A stretch of DNA of 64,000 bases, taken from positions 22,171 through 86,170 of the forward strand of contig UCBZ01000054.1 in assembly GCA_900470775.1 (NCBI GenBank). The letters are read 5' to 3'. Shown piece by piece: positions 36,595 through 45,241 of this stretch; the stretch's first letter is position 1; every line of letters begins with the position of its first letter. The position numbers and the translations under genes were made by a program. Source of the stretch: Hyphomicrobiales bacterium (GTDB taxonomy: Bacteria > Pseudomonadota > Alphaproteobacteria > Rhizobiales > Beijerinckiaceae). Under the pieces are notes generated by a model that made no database searches, was not told the DNA's origin, and was given only the letters and a program-made list of their open reading frames with translations.

Positions 36595-38403
36595 ATGAAT
36601 CGCGAAGAGAGCAGTCCCGTGACCCTGCATCGTTACCGTTCCCACACCTGCGGCGCCCTTCGCGAGAGCGACATCGGCGCGCAGGTCCGCCTCTCCGGCT
36701 GGTGCCACCGCATCCGCGACCATGGCGGCGTGCTGTTCATCGATTTGCGCGACCATTACGGCATGACCCAGGTCGTGATCGATCCGGATTCGCCGGCCTT
36801 CGCCGAGGCTGAGGTGCTGCGCTCGGAATGGGTCGTGCGCATCGAGGGCAAGGTCAAGGCGCGCTTCGCCGGCACCGAGAACGCCAGCCTGCCGACCGGC
36901 GCCGTCGAGGTCTTCGCGACCGGCATCGAGGTGCTCGGCGCCTCGGGCGAACTGCCGCTGCCGGTCTTCGGCGATCTCGACTATCCCGAGGACACCCGGC
37001 TGAAATACCGCTTCCTCGATCTGCGCCGCGAGAAGCTGCACAACAACATCATGCTGCGGGCGAAGGTCATCGACTCCTTGCGCACCCGCATGAAAAACGC
37101 GGGCTTCAATGAGTTCCAGACCCCGATCCTGACGGCCTCCTCGCCGGAGGGCGCGCGCGACTTCCTGGTGCCGAGCCGGCTGCATCCAGGGAAGTTCTAC
37201 GCGCTGCCGCAGGCGCCGCAGCAGTACAAGCAGCTCCTGATGATGGCGGGCTTCGACCGCTATTTCCAGATCGCGCCCTGCTTCCGCGACGAGGACCCGC
37301 GCGCCGACCGTCTGCCGGGCGAATTCTACCAGCTCGACGTCGAGATGAGCTTCGTCGAGCAGGAGGACGTCTTCGCGACGATGGAGCCGGTCATATCAGG
37401 CATCTTCGAGGAATTCGGCAACGGCAAGTCGGTCACGAAGACCTGGCCGCGCATTCCTTACGCCGAGGCGATCGCGAAATACGGCTCCGACAAGCCGGAC
37501 CTGCGCAACCCGCTGGTGATGCAGGACGTCTCCGAGCATTTCCGCGGCTCCGGCTTCAAGGTGTTCTCGCGCATCCTCGAGGACGAGAAGAACCGCGTCT
37601 GGGCCATTCCCGGTCCCAAGGGCGGCTCGCGCGCCTTCTGCGACCGGATGAACTCCTGGGCTCAAGGGGAAGGCCAGCCGGGGCTCGGCTACCTGATGAT
37701 CAAGGAAGACGGCGAAGGGCAGGGGCCGATTGCCAACAACATCGGCCCCGAGCGCGTCGCCGCGATCGTCGCGCAGATGGGGCTTCAGCCCGGCGATGCC
37801 TGCTTCTTCGCCGCCGGCAACCCGGACAAGTTCTACAAGTTTGCCGGCGCGGCCCGTAACAAGGTCGGCTCCGAGCTCGGCCTGATCGACGAGAACGCCT
37901 TCGCCTTCGCCTGGATCGTCGATTTCCCGATGTTCGAGTACAATGAGGACGAGAAGAAGGTCGATTTCTCGCACAACCCCTTCTCGATGCCCCAAGGCGG
38001 CCTGAAGGCGCTGACCGAGGAAGACCCGCTCTCGCTCAAGGCCTTCCAGTACGACATCGCCTGCAACGGCTTCGAGCTCGCCTCGGGCGGCATCCGCAAC
38101 CACAAGCCCGAAGCGATGGTGAAGGCCTTCGAGATCGCCGGCTATGGCGAGGAGACGGTGATCGAGCGTTTTGGCGGCATGTATCGCGCCTTCCAGTACG
38201 GCGCGCCGCCCCATGGCGGCATGGCGGCGGGCGTCGACCGCATCATCATGCTGCTCGCCGGCGCGACGAACCTGCGCGAGGTTGCGCTGTTCCCGATGAA
38301 CCAGCAGGCCGTCGATCTCCTGATGGGCGCACCGGCCGAAGCCTCGCCGAAGCAGCTTCGCGAGGCGCATCTGCGCATCAACGCGCCCGAGAAGAACGGC
38401 TGA
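36595..38403 (+). CDS. aspS: Aspartate--tRNA(Asp/Asn) ligase
   Basis: 602 residues from ATG 36595 (GTG 36619, giving a start at VTLHRYRSHTCG, is possible). The N-terminal OB anticodon-binding domain is RLSGWCHRIRDHGGVLFIDLRDHYGMTQVV. Class II motif 2 is PCFRDEDPRADRLPGEFYQLDVEMSFV; the bacterial GAD insert lies mid-protein; motif 3 is HGGMAAGVDRIIMLLAGATNLREVALFP. Alphaproteobacterial AspS is often non-discriminating and also charges tRNA-Asn for GatCAB; whether this one does cannot be told here. Confidence 0.97.
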   Translation: MNREESSPVTLHRYRSHTCGALRESDIGAQVRLSGWCHRIRDHGGVLFIDLRDHYGMTQVVIDPDSPAFAEAEVLRSEWVVRIEGKVKARFAGTENASLPTGAVEVFATGIEVLGASGELPLPVFGDLDYPEDTRLKYRFLDLRREKLHNNIMLRAKVIDSLRTRMKNAGFNEFQTPILTASSPEGARDFLVPSRLHPGKFYALPQAPQQYKQLLMMAGFDRYFQIAPCFRDEDPRADRLPGEFYQLDVEMSFVEQEDVFATMEPVISGIFEEFGNGKSVTKTWPRIPYAEAIAKYGSDKPDLRNPLVMQDVSEHFRGSGFKVFSRILEDEKNRVWAIPGPKGGSRAFCDRMNSWAQGEGQPGLGYLMIKEDGEGQGPIANNIGPERVAAIVAQMGLQPGDACFFAAGNPDKFYKFAGAARNKVGSELGLIDENAFAFAWIVDFPMFEYNEDEKKVDFSHNPFSMPQGGLKALTEEDPLSLKAFQYDIACNGFELASGGIRNHKPEAMVKAFEIAGYGEETVIERFGGMYRAFQYGAPPHGGMAAGVDRIIMLLAGATNLREVALFPMNQQAVDLLMGAPAEASPKQLREAHLRINAPEKNG

Positions 38404-38409
38404 GCACCG

Positions 38410-38781
38410 ATGACCGCCCTGTCCGTCGCGCGGCCGTTCGCGCTCGCCTGCCTTGTCGCGCTGCCGCTCGGAGCCTGCGTCGCGGGCCCTGCCAATCCCA
38501 GCGCCACCCGCGCCTCCGAGCTCGCCAGCCTGGTCTCGCGCTCGGTCGCCTGCCGAGCCGGTGCACCGCGCGCCAGCACGCTGGAGCGCTTCATCGCCTC
38601 CGAGAAGGCGCGCGGCGCGACGCCCGAGCAGCTTGCCAGCGCGCGCTCGACCTATGTCACGGTCTCCGAGGGCGAGATGGTCAACCAGGGGATCGCGCCG
38701 AAAGGCTGCGAGCCCGAGGAGCGCGCCGCCGTCAAGGAGAAGATGACGCGGGTGCGCGCCGGCGACTTCGGCGCGTTCTGA
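38410..38781 (+). CDS. Small lipoprotein of unknown function
   Basis: 123 residues, 6 bases after aspS. The N-terminus FALACLVALPLGACVAGP has a lipobox (LGAC) with the lipidated Cys near residue 23. The mature part is a short helical domain (ASELASLVSRSVACRAGAPRASTLERFIASEKARGATPEQLASARSTYVTVSEGEMVNQGIAPKGC) with two further Cys. The next gene is another small lipoprotein with similar composition, so the two may be distant paralogues. Confidence 0.75.
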   Translation: MTALSVARPFALACLVALPLGACVAGPANPSATRASELASLVSRSVACRAGAPRASTLERFIASEKARGATPEQLASARSTYVTVSEGEMVNQGIAPKGCEPEERAAVKEKMTRVRAGDFGAF

Positions 38782-38803
38782 TCGTCAAGCGGCTGCTCTT
38801 CCG

Positions 38804-39103
38804 ATGCTTGTCCCGAAACGCTACCTCGCCATGCCGCTCCTGCTAGGCCTTGCCGCCTGCACGACGGCCGGCCCCATGCCGGGCACGCCGGAATTCTCGG
38901 CGGCCCAGGTCTCGCGCGCCTATGATTGCGGCGTGAGGGTCGATCGCGGACGGGTGATCGCCGGGCTGCCGCGCGACGAGCGCCAGCGCTTCATGGCGGC
39001 CAATGCCAGCTTCGCCGTGAAATCTTACAAGGCGCCGCGCTCCTGCGATGCCCATGAGCGCGCCAGCATCCAGCGGGACATCGCGGCGCTGGCTCGCCGC
39101 TGA
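38804..39103 (+). CDS. Small lipoprotein of unknown function
   Basis: 99 residues. Lipobox LAAC in YLAMPLLLGLAACTTAGP with Cys at residue 19. The mature ~80 residues carry CGVRVDRGRVIAGLPRDERQRFMAANASFAVKSYKAPRSCDAHERASIQRDIAALARR, with two Cys that could pair. It shares strand, size and lipobox with the preceding gene (22-base gap). Confidence 0.72.
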   Translation: MLVPKRYLAMPLLLGLAACTTAGPMPGTPEFSAAQVSRAYDCGVRVDRGRVIAGLPRDERQRFMAANASFAVKSYKAPRSCDAHERASIQRDIAALARR

Positions 39104-39146
39104 ATTTCGCTTGCCTCGCGGGCATCATCGCGGCCACAAGGCGCCG

Positions 39147-40031
39147 ATGCCCGCCGAAAGTTCCATCACCGCCATCGTCGTCGCCTATGACAGTGCCGAG
39201 GTGCTGCCGGCCTGCCTTGCCGCGCTGGCGGCCGAGGGCGTGCCTGCGATCGTCGTCGACAATGCCAGCGGCGACAGCAGCGACGAGACCGCCCGGATCC
39301 ATGGCGCCACGGTCATTGTCAACACCCGCAACGAGGGCTATGGCCGCGCCAACAACCAGGGTGTCGTTGCCGCCACCACGCCCTTCGTTTTGATCGTCAA
39401 CCCGGATGTCGAGATCAGGCCCGGCGCCATCGCCGCGCTGCTGGCCGCAGCGGAGCGCTATCCTGATGCCGGCATGCTGGCGCCGCGCATCATCGAGCCC
39501 TCGGGTCGCGTCTTCCTGCAGCCGCGCTCGCTGCTCTCGCCTGAGCATCTCAACCGCTCCGGGGCGATGCCGATCCCCGAGGGCGATGCCTGCCTGCCGT
39601 TCCTGTCGGGCGCCTGCCTGCTGATCCGCCGCGAGCTGTTTACGTCGCTCGGCGGCTTCGATCCGCAGATCTTCCTGTTCTACGAGGATGACGATCTTTG
39701 CCGGCGCATGCGCGATGCCGGCCATGCGCTCATCCATGTCCATGAGGCCGAAGCCCGGCATGGCCGGGGCCGCTCGACCGCGCCCGCGCCCGGGCGCCGT
39801 TTCAAGGCCCGTTGGCATCTCGCCTGGTCGGAAGGTTATGTCTCCGGGAAGTACGGCCTGCCACGCCCGGCTTCCATGAGAATCGTCGAAAATCTGGCGA
39901 AGACAGCGGGTTACGGCCTCCTGCTCAAACGCGACAAGATGTATGCCCATGCCGGCTCGGCCGCAGGTGCGCTGGCCTGGCGTCGTGGCCGGACGGCGCT
40001 CGACCGCGAGGATCTGGAGACGTCTCCGTGA
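39147..40031 (+). CDS. GT2-family glycosyltransferase
   Basis: 294 residues from ATG 39147. SITAIVVAYDSAEVLPACLAALAAEGVPAIVVDNASGDSS is a GT2 nucleotide-binding core, LIVNPDVEIRPGAIAALLAAA contains the metal-binding DxD equivalent (NPDV), and FLSGACLLIRRELFTSLGGFDPQIFLFYEDDDLCRRMRDAG is the acceptor region of rhamnosyltransferase-like enzymes. Probably adds a sugar to a surface glycan. It overlaps the following acyltransferase start by GTGA at 40028-40031. Confidence 0.9.
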   Translation: MPAESSITAIVVAYDSAEVLPACLAALAAEGVPAIVVDNASGDSSDETARIHGATVIVNTRNEGYGRANNQGVVAATTPFVLIVNPDVEIRPGAIAALLAAAERYPDAGMLAPRIIEPSGRVFLQPRSLLSPEHLNRSGAMPIPEGDACLPFLSGACLLIRRELFTSLGGFDPQIFLFYEDDDLCRRMRDAGHALIHVHEAEARHGRGRSTAPAPGRRFKARWHLAWSEGYVSGKYGLPRPASMRIVENLAKTAGYGLLLKRDKMYAHAGSAAGALAWRRGRTALDREDLETSP

Positions 40032-41083
40032 GCGGCCTGCGCGGGATCAGCGCCTCGGACGCGATGGCTGGCCGCCACAACAATTTCGGCCTGCTGCGTT
40101 TGCTGCTGGCGCTGGCCGTCGTGGTTTCGCACGGTTTCAGCGTCGGCACGGGCCGTGTCGAGGACGAGCCCTGGTTTCAGAGCACCGGCTTCACGCTGGG
40201 CGAGCATGCCGTGAATGGCTTCTTCGCGATCTCGGGCTTCCTGGTGACGATGAGCTATGACCGGCGCGGCTGGCGCGACTATGTGCTCGCCCGCACCCTG
40301 CGGATCGCGCCTGGGCTGATCGCGGCGGCGCTCATCGTCGCGCTCCTGCTCGGCTCGGCGATGACGCGGCTTGATCTGCGCGCCTATCTCGCCGACCCGC
40401 AGCTTTGGCGCTTCGTCACCAGCACGCTCACCACCTTCAAGAGCGCGACCTTCCTGCCCGGCGTCTTCGAGGACAATCCGCTGCGCTCGCCGATGGGTAC
40501 GGTCTGGACGCTGAAATACGAGACGCTGTGCTACCTCGGCGTGCTGGTGGCGGGGCTGGCCGGCCTGCTGGGGCGGCCGCGCCTGGCCCTGGCGATCGGC
40601 GGGCTTCTGCTGCTGGCGGCGATCCTGCGCGAGTTCGTGACGCCCGACGGCCCCAAGGGCATCGAGACCGCGCTGCGTCTGCCGCTGATCTTCTTGGCCG
40701 GCGGGCTGATCTACCTGTTCCGTGATCGCGTGAAGCTCTCGCTGCCCGGCCTCGCGCTCGCTCTCGTCGCGGTCGCGCTGCTGTCGCCGACGCCGCTCTA
40801 CAAGGCCGCGCTCTATCTGGTCACGGCTTGGGGCGTGATCGTACTGGCGCTCGCTCCCGTCCTGACGCAGAGGCGCAGCGAGCCGCCGGCCGATCTGTCC
40901 TATGGCGTCTATCTCTATGGCTGGCCGGTGCAGCAGGCCGCCCATGCGCTCGTCCCCGCGATGGGCGCCTTCGTGTTGTTCTGGCCGGCGCTGCTGGTGA
41001 CGCTGATCGTGGCGACGCTGTCCTGGTACCTCGTCGAGAAACCGGCGCTCGCGCTCAAGCGCCGGCTGCTGCGCGGGTCCTGA
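40028..41083 (+). CDS. Acyltransferase 3 (OafA-like) membrane protein
   Basis: 351 residues from GTG 40028. The motif FGLLRLLLALAVVVSHGFSV holds the conserved RLLxxxxVVxxH of acyltransferase-3, and GEHAVNGFFAISGFLVTMSYDRRG the second motif (FFxxSGFL). About ten transmembrane helices. Such proteins O-acylate surface polysaccharides. It is coupled to the preceding glycosyltransferase by a GTGA overlap. Its 3' end overlaps the convergent acetyltransferase gene by 29 bases. Confidence 0.9.
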   Translation: MSGLRGISASDAMAGRHNNFGLLRLLLALAVVVSHGFSVGTGRVEDEPWFQSTGFTLGEHAVNGFFAISGFLVTMSYDRRGWRDYVLARTLRIAPGLIAAALIVALLLGSAMTRLDLRAYLADPQLWRFVTSTLTTFKSATFLPGVFEDNPLRSPMGTVWTLKYETLCYLGVLVAGLAGLLGRPRLALAIGGLLLLAAILREFVTPDGPKGIETALRLPLIFLAGGLIYLFRDRVKLSLPGLALALVAVALLSPTPLYKAALYLVTAWGVIVLALAPVLTQRRSEPPADLSYGVYLYGWPVQQAAHALVPAMGAFVLFWPALLVTLIVATLSWYLVEKPALALKRRLLRGS

Positions 41084-41774
41084 CAGCGGCGACCAACTCG
41101 TCGACCCGCTCGGACATCAGCAGCGGCAGCAGCGTCGTCACCGTCTCGGCCGGAAGCTCCCACCAGCGCGTGGCGAGCAGCGCTGCGATCCTGTCCTCGT
41201 CGAAGCGCAGCCGCAGCACCTTGGCCGGATTGCCGGCGACGATGGCGTAGGGCGGCACGTCCCGCGTGACGATCGCACGCGCCGCGACCACGGCGCCGGT
41301 GCCGATCGTGACGCCCGACAGCACCATGCATTGCGAGCCGAGCCAGACATCATGGCCGATCGCGACATCGCCGCGTGTCGAGTGGCTGCCATCGATGCCG
41401 GCGGCCGCAGGCCAGAGATCGGCCAGCGCGGGGAAGGGATAGGTCGTCGCCCAGTCGGTGCGATGGTTGCCGCCGAGCAGGATCTCGACGCCGTCAGCGA
41501 TCGAGCCATAGCGGCCGATCGTCAGCTTCGCGCCGCTTTCGGGGAAGCGTATCTTCGGCCGGCCATAGGTAAAGGCGCCGACCGCGATCTGCTGCGGCCG
41601 CCTTGCGATCAGCTTCGCCAGATGCAACCGCGTCTGGTTGAAGGGGTTGAAGCGCTTCCGCAGCAGGCCGTTCGCCACCGGCGCCAGCCCCGCCCACCAG
41701 GTGACCAGCGGCCCCGGCCGCCAGTTCGCGTCCTCCGGCGGGAGAGCGCCCGCCGGATCAGTCGGTCCGCTCAC
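41055..41774 (-). CDS. CatB-type hexapeptide-repeat O-acetyltransferase
   Basis: 239 residues from GTG 41774, whose codon overlaps the preceding stop (GTGA, 41771-41774). Left-handed beta-helix with hexapeptide repeats: AKLTIGRYGSIADGVEILLGGNHRTDWATTYPF, GDVAIGHDVWLGSQCMVLSGVTIGTGAVVAARAIVTRDVPPYAIVAGNPAKVLRLRF, the xenobiotic/antibiotic acetyltransferase pattern (PYAIVAGNPAK). The His in GGNHRTDW is the likely catalytic base. Acceptor unknown; with the GT2 and acyltransferase next door a polysaccharide role is more plausible than antibiotic resistance. Confidence 0.88.
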   Translation of the reverse strand: MSGPTDPAGALPPEDANWRPGPLVTWWAGLAPVANGLLRKRFNPFNQTRLHLAKLIARRPQQIAVGAFTYGRPKIRFPESGAKLTIGRYGSIADGVEILLGGNHRTDWATTYPFPALADLWPAAAGIDGSHSTRGDVAIGHDVWLGSQCMVLSGVTIGTGAVVAARAIVTRDVPPYAIVAGNPAKVLRLRFDEDRIAALLATRWWELPAETVTTLLPLLMSERVDELVAAVRTRAAAGA

Positions 41775-43594
41775 TGCGCATTGGCCTTGAGATCGATCTT
41801 GTCGAGGATCTCGGTCGGGTCGGTGATGGCGATGACGTCGGCGAGGCCGAGCCCGCTTGCCGATTTCGCGCTGGCCTCGACGGTCAGCGTGCCGGGCTTG
41901 GCGGCAAAGCGCGCCACCGCCGCCGTCAGCGTCTTGGCTGCGTCGGAGGGGCCGAGGATCGAGGCGAGGCCGAGGCTCGCGATCATCGCGAATTGCTGGC
42001 GCATCTCCTCGGGCTTGCGGTTGGCCTTGCGGGCCTCGTTGGCGATCAGCTTCTCGAACAGGCCGAAATTCTCCAGCTTGGCGTTCAGGCCGCGCGCGGT
42101 TGCCCCCAACGCCGCCACCTGCGCGAGCGCGATGTCGCTGGCGAACAGGTCCTTGGTGACGTTGCCGAGCGTGGCCGAGGCCTCGAACCGAACGAGGCCG
42201 GCGCTGCCGAAGGAGAGTTGGCGGATGGCGAGTTCGTTGCGCGCCGCCTCCCAGGCGAGATCGAGCTTCGCCGAGAGATCGAGCGAGCGGATGCCCATCG
42301 CGATCATGTCGCGGGCGGCCGGGTTGCCGGTTCCTTCGGTAATCGGCGTGACGAGCTTGTCGATGGTCAGGGCAAGGCTGGTCGGGATACCGTTCAGCTG
42401 CTCGCCCGCCTTCAATTCGAAGGTGCCCAGCGCGATCTTGATCGGCTCCTTGCCTGGAATCATCGGGGGCGCATCGACCGAGAAGCCGGCCATCCGGATT
42501 GTCCCGATGGTGGGGATGTAGCGGCGCCAGTCGATCGTGTCGGCGTCGCCGGCCGGCTTGGCCAAGTCCTCCTGCAGCGCCTTGATCACCGGACCGAAGG
42601 CGAAGCCCGAATAGCTGATCGAATCGATCAGCCCCTTGGCACCGCTGCCTGAGAATTGCAGGCCCTCGATGGCGAAGCCGGATTTCGCCGGCGTATCCTC
42701 GCCATAGGCGATGCGCGCGATCTTGACCTCGACGGCATCGGCCTTGGCCGCGGGCTTGCCTGCAGGCTTCGGATTGACGACGTTCATCGTCATGTCGCGG
42801 ATTTCGCCGCTGCCATATTCGATCCGGTCGTAGAGCGCGAGCAGCGACTGGCCCAGACGCTTCTCGCTCTCGCTCCTGGTCGGGTCGGCCTTGTCGCCTT
42901 GGGCGTTGTCCTCCTCGGACATCGCCATAACGCGGTTGAAGATCTCGCCCAGCGGCTCCTCGCCGACGCGGGCGGCGAAATCGCGCCCGATCATCTTGCC
43001 CAGGCTGATCTTGCCCGCCGGCCCCATATCGACCGTGTAACCGTCCTGCTCGAAGCGCCGGAACAGCGGCCGGGTCGGCTCGTTCGTGCCCGGCTGGGCG
43101 CGTTCGGTCATGACGCGCGCGGTCTGGCGCAGGTCGAAGCCCTCGAATCCGAGCCGCTTCAGCGTGCCCGTCATCTTGCCGGCGGCAGGGCTTTCGCCGG
43201 ATAGCGTGCCGCCGCTCGATTCGCCGCGCGCGACCTTGCCGTCGCGAAGCTCCGCGAAGCGGACGTCGCGATAGATCGTGACCTGCTTCTGCTTGCCCTG
43301 GCTGTGCTCGAAGACGAGTTCGGGGGCGGTGACCTCCGTCGCATTCAGCCGGTCGATGCGGGCGACCGCGCTCTCGCCCGTCTTGCTGTTGAGCAGCGAG
43401 GCGAAGGCCTCGCGCTCTAGCGTCGAGCCCTTGACCAGGAGCTTGGGCGCCGTGATCACCATCACGCCGAAATCGAGCCGGACATTGTCGAGCTGGAAGT
43501 CGGCCGCAGAGGCGGGCCTGCCCAGCACGAGGACGGCGAGGACAAAGGCGGCACTCACGCTGCGGGGCAGGCGGTAGGGGCGCGGAGCGGTCAT
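41771..43594 (-). CDS. Large exported protein of unknown function
   Basis: 607 residues. ATG 43594 is preceded by AGGAGA. Signal peptide LPRSVSAAFVLAVLVLGRPASAADF (cleavage after ASA). The mature protein is a long series of alternating beta-strand and amphipathic segments (FQLDNVRLDFGVMVITAPKLLVKGSTLEREAFASLLN; RIDRLNATEVTAPELVF; IRMAGFSVDAPPMIPGKEPIKIALGTFELK; LDLSAKLDLAWEAARNELAIRQLSFG), reminiscent of AsmA-like or DUF945-like repeats, with no transmembrane helix besides the signal. I do not recognise the family. It is coupled to the downstream acetyltransferase by a GTGA overlap. Confidence 0.75.
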   Translation of the reverse strand: MTAPRPYRLPRSVSAAFVLAVLVLGRPASAADFQLDNVRLDFGVMVITAPKLLVKGSTLEREAFASLLNSKTGESAVARIDRLNATEVTAPELVFEHSQGKQKQVTIYRDVRFAELRDGKVARGESSGGTLSGESPAAGKMTGTLKRLGFEGFDLRQTARVMTERAQPGTNEPTRPLFRRFEQDGYTVDMGPAGKISLGKMIGRDFAARVGEEPLGEIFNRVMAMSEEDNAQGDKADPTRSESEKRLGQSLLALYDRIEYGSGEIRDMTMNVVNPKPAGKPAAKADAVEVKIARIAYGEDTPAKSGFAIEGLQFSGSGAKGLIDSISYSGFAFGPVIKALQEDLAKPAGDADTIDWRRYIPTIGTIRMAGFSVDAPPMIPGKEPIKIALGTFELKAGEQLNGIPTSLALTIDKLVTPITEGTGNPAARDMIAMGIRSLDLSAKLDLAWEAARNELAIRQLSFGSAGLVRFEASATLGNVTKDLFASDIALAQVAALGATARGLNAKLENFGLFEKLIANEARKANRKPEEMRQQFAMIASLGLASILGPSDAAKTLTAAVARFAAKPGTLTVEASAKSASGLGLADVIAITDPTEILDKIDLKANAQ

Positions 43595-43679
43595 GACGGT
43601 CTCCTGTTCTGTGGCGGCGACCCTGCCGCAAGCCGGCCGTGAAGGAAAGACGGCAGCGCGGGTCATGATGATGAAAAGC

Positions 43680-43708
43680 TTGACCGATACGCCGCCCTGG
43701 CTGGTATC
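43680..43708 (+). promoter_or_regulatory. Possible sigma70-type promoter for the DUF192 gene
   Basis: TTGACC (43680-43685) is followed after 17 bases by GGTATC (43703-43708). It lies 51 bases upstream of the GTG start. The -10 match is weak. Confidence 0.3.
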
Positions 43709-43758
43709 TGCCGCAGATTAGCCATGCCCGCCATCATAGGTTCGAAGGAGGCAACGCC

Positions 43759-44289
43759 GTGGAGCTGAAACCGATGCAGGCCAACACCTGTTCTCTCGTC
43801 GCCTGCGTCGCGGCAGCCGGCATCGCGCTCGCAGCGGTCGTCGTGGCGCCGTTGCCCGCGGTCTCGCAGCCGCTTCGGCTGGCCCAGGCCGCGCCAGCGG
43901 GGCAGGCGGCCTCGCTGGAAACGCTCTTGATCGTCAGCGGCGAGAAGCGCCACGCCTTCCAGGTCGAGGTGATGCGGACCGGCGAGCAGCGGGCGAAGGG
44001 CCTGATGCATCGCCGCTACATGCCGGCCGATCGCGGCATGCTGTTCGATTTCGCCCGCGTCGAGCCGGTGGCGATGTGGATGGAGAACACCTTCATCCCG
44101 CTCGACATGCTGTTCATCCGGGCCGACGGCACGATCGCGCGCATTGCCGAGAACACCGAGCCGCTGTCGCAGCGCACGATTCCCTCCGGCGAGCCGGTGC
44201 TGTCCGTGCTGGAGATCAATGGCGGCGTCAGCAAGACGCTCGGCATCAAGCCGGGCGACAGGGTCGAGCACACGCTGTTCAAGCGCTGA
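43759..44289 (+). CDS. DUF192-family exported protein
   Basis: 176 residues from GTG 43759 after GAAGGAGG. The signal-like N-terminus is SLVACVAAAGIALAAVVVAPLPAVSQP. The DUF192 domain covers ~55-170: FQVEVMRTGEQRAKGLMHRRYMPADRGMLFDFARVEPVAMWMENTFIPLDMLFIRADGTIARIAENTEPLSQRTIPSGEPVLSVLEINGGVSKTLGIKPGDRV, with the conserved RxxGLMxRxxMxxxxGMLFxF and MWMxNTxxPLDMLFI. Periplasmic, function unknown. Confidence 0.92.
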   Translation: MELKPMQANTCSLVACVAAAGIALAAVVVAPLPAVSQPLRLAQAAPAGQAASLETLLIVSGEKRHAFQVEVMRTGEQRAKGLMHRRYMPADRGMLFDFARVEPVAMWMENTFIPLDMLFIRADGTIARIAENTEPLSQRTIPSGEPVLSVLEINGGVSKTLGIKPGDRVEHTLFKR

Positions 44290-44362
44290 GACCGCCTTCC
44301 ACGCTTGGGAGTGTCGCTCAAATCGCGACCCGCTTCATCTGCGGCAGCGGATAGCGCGTTGC

Positions 44363-44388
44363 ATTGGTCACCAAATTGGTACACCAAT
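44363..44388. promoter_or_regulatory. Tandem TTGGT/ACCAA operators upstream of the GntR gene
   Basis: Two adjacent palindromes: TTGGT-C-ACCAA at 44364-44374 and ATTGGT-AC-ACCAAT at 44375-44388. Both fit the TGGTnnACCA-type sites bound by FadR-subfamily GntR regulators and share their half-sites with the sites at 45120 and 45164. Their position 42 to 67 bases before the regulator start suggests autoregulation. Confidence 0.7.
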
Positions 44389-44429
44389 CGCAAGAACAGC
44401 AACATCATCGAGCCATCAAGACGCGCATC

Positions 44430-45104
44430 ATGAGCACGACGACACGACATGACCTGCGGGTGCGCGACTTCATCACCGATGGAATCCGGTCGGGCGCCTA
44501 TCGTGCCAACGGCAAGCTGCCGACCGAGCGGGCGCTGTCGGAACAGCTCGGCGTGCCACGCTCGGCGGTGCGCGATGCGCTCGCCGTCCTCGAAAGTGGC
44601 GGCACCGTCACCCGCATCATCGGCAGCGGCACCTATGTCCGCGAGCCGGAGGCCATGCCGGTCCAACCCGAGCCGGTGCCGCAGGCCGCTAGCCCGGCCG
44701 AGATCATGGAGGCGCGGCTTCTGGTCGAGCCGCAGCTCGCCCAGCTTGCCGCGATCAATGCCGACCATGCCGATTTCGCGCTGTTCGACGAATGCATCCG
44801 CCAGGGCGATGCGGCCGATGGCTTCGAGGCGTTCGAGCACTGGGACGCAGCCCTGCACCAGGCCATCGCCAAATCGACGCATAACCGGCTCGTCATCGAG
44901 CTCTACGCCATGATCACTCGGGCCCGCGACCTGACCGCCTGGGGCGAGCTGAAGCGTCGCAGCCTGAGCGCCGAGCGGCGCGAGCATTATCGCCGCGAGC
45001 ATCATGCGATCGTGGCCGCGCTGCAGGCGCGCGACGCCATCGCGGCTGAAAAGGCGCTGCTGGGGCATCTCGAGCGGGTTCGGAGCAATCTGCTCGGACG
45101 GTGA
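44430..45104 (+). CDS. GntR/FadR-subfamily transcriptional regulator
   Basis: 224 residues from ATG 44430. Winged HTH in the first 70 residues (VRDFITDGIRSGAYRANGKLPTERALSEQLGVPRSAVRDALAVLESGGTVTRIIGSGTYV). The FCD effector domain covers ~90-220 (SPAEIMEARLLVEPQLAQLAAINADHADFALFDECIRQGDAADGFEAFEHWDAALHQAIAKSTHNRLVIELY) with Asp and His residues that could form the metal site of this domain. Matching operators lie upstream of it and between it and the next gene, so it probably represses itself and the 45242-50488 operon, with a carboxylate-type inducer. Confidence 0.92.
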   Translation: MSTTTRHDLRVRDFITDGIRSGAYRANGKLPTERALSEQLGVPRSAVRDALAVLESGGTVTRIIGSGTYVREPEAMPVQPEPVPQAASPAEIMEARLLVEPQLAQLAAINADHADFALFDECIRQGDAADGFEAFEHWDAALHQAIAKSTHNRLVIELYAMITRARDLTAWGELKRRSLSAERREHYRREHHAIVAALQARDAIAAEKALLGHLERVRSNLLGR

Positions 45105-45119
45105 GCAGAGGCGGGAATC

Positions 45120-45139
45120 GATATTGGTTGACCAATATC
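45120..45139. promoter_or_regulatory. Perfect 20-bp GntR operator GATATTGGT-TG-ACCAATATC
   Basis: The arms 45120-45128 and 45131-45139 are exact reverse complements around TG. The core matches the two palindromes upstream of the regulator gene. It lies about 100 bases before the catabolic operon and 30-50 bases upstream of its likely promoter. Confidence 0.82.
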
Positions 45140-45163
45140 CGAAAAATGACCTGGAACCAGGAG

Positions 45164-45196
45164 ATTGGTTGACAGCTTTGAGCGCCGTGATCTAGT
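45164..45196 (+). promoter_or_regulatory. Promoter of the catabolic operon with operator half-site over the -35
   Basis: TTGACA (45169-45174) and TCTAGT (45191-45196) are 16 bases apart. ATTGGTTGAC at 45164-45173, an operator half-site, overlaps the -35 box, so a bound regulator would block RNA polymerase. The first gene starts at 45242. Confidence 0.55.
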
Positions 45197-45241
45197 CCTT
45201 GCGAATTGCGCCGTTCAGCCGCTTTCTTTCGGGACCCAGAC

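Noticed and set aside
39048..39146. Upstream extension of the GT2 gene
   Set aside because: It overlaps the lipoprotein gene out of frame and is not GT2-like; ATG 39147 begins the fold.
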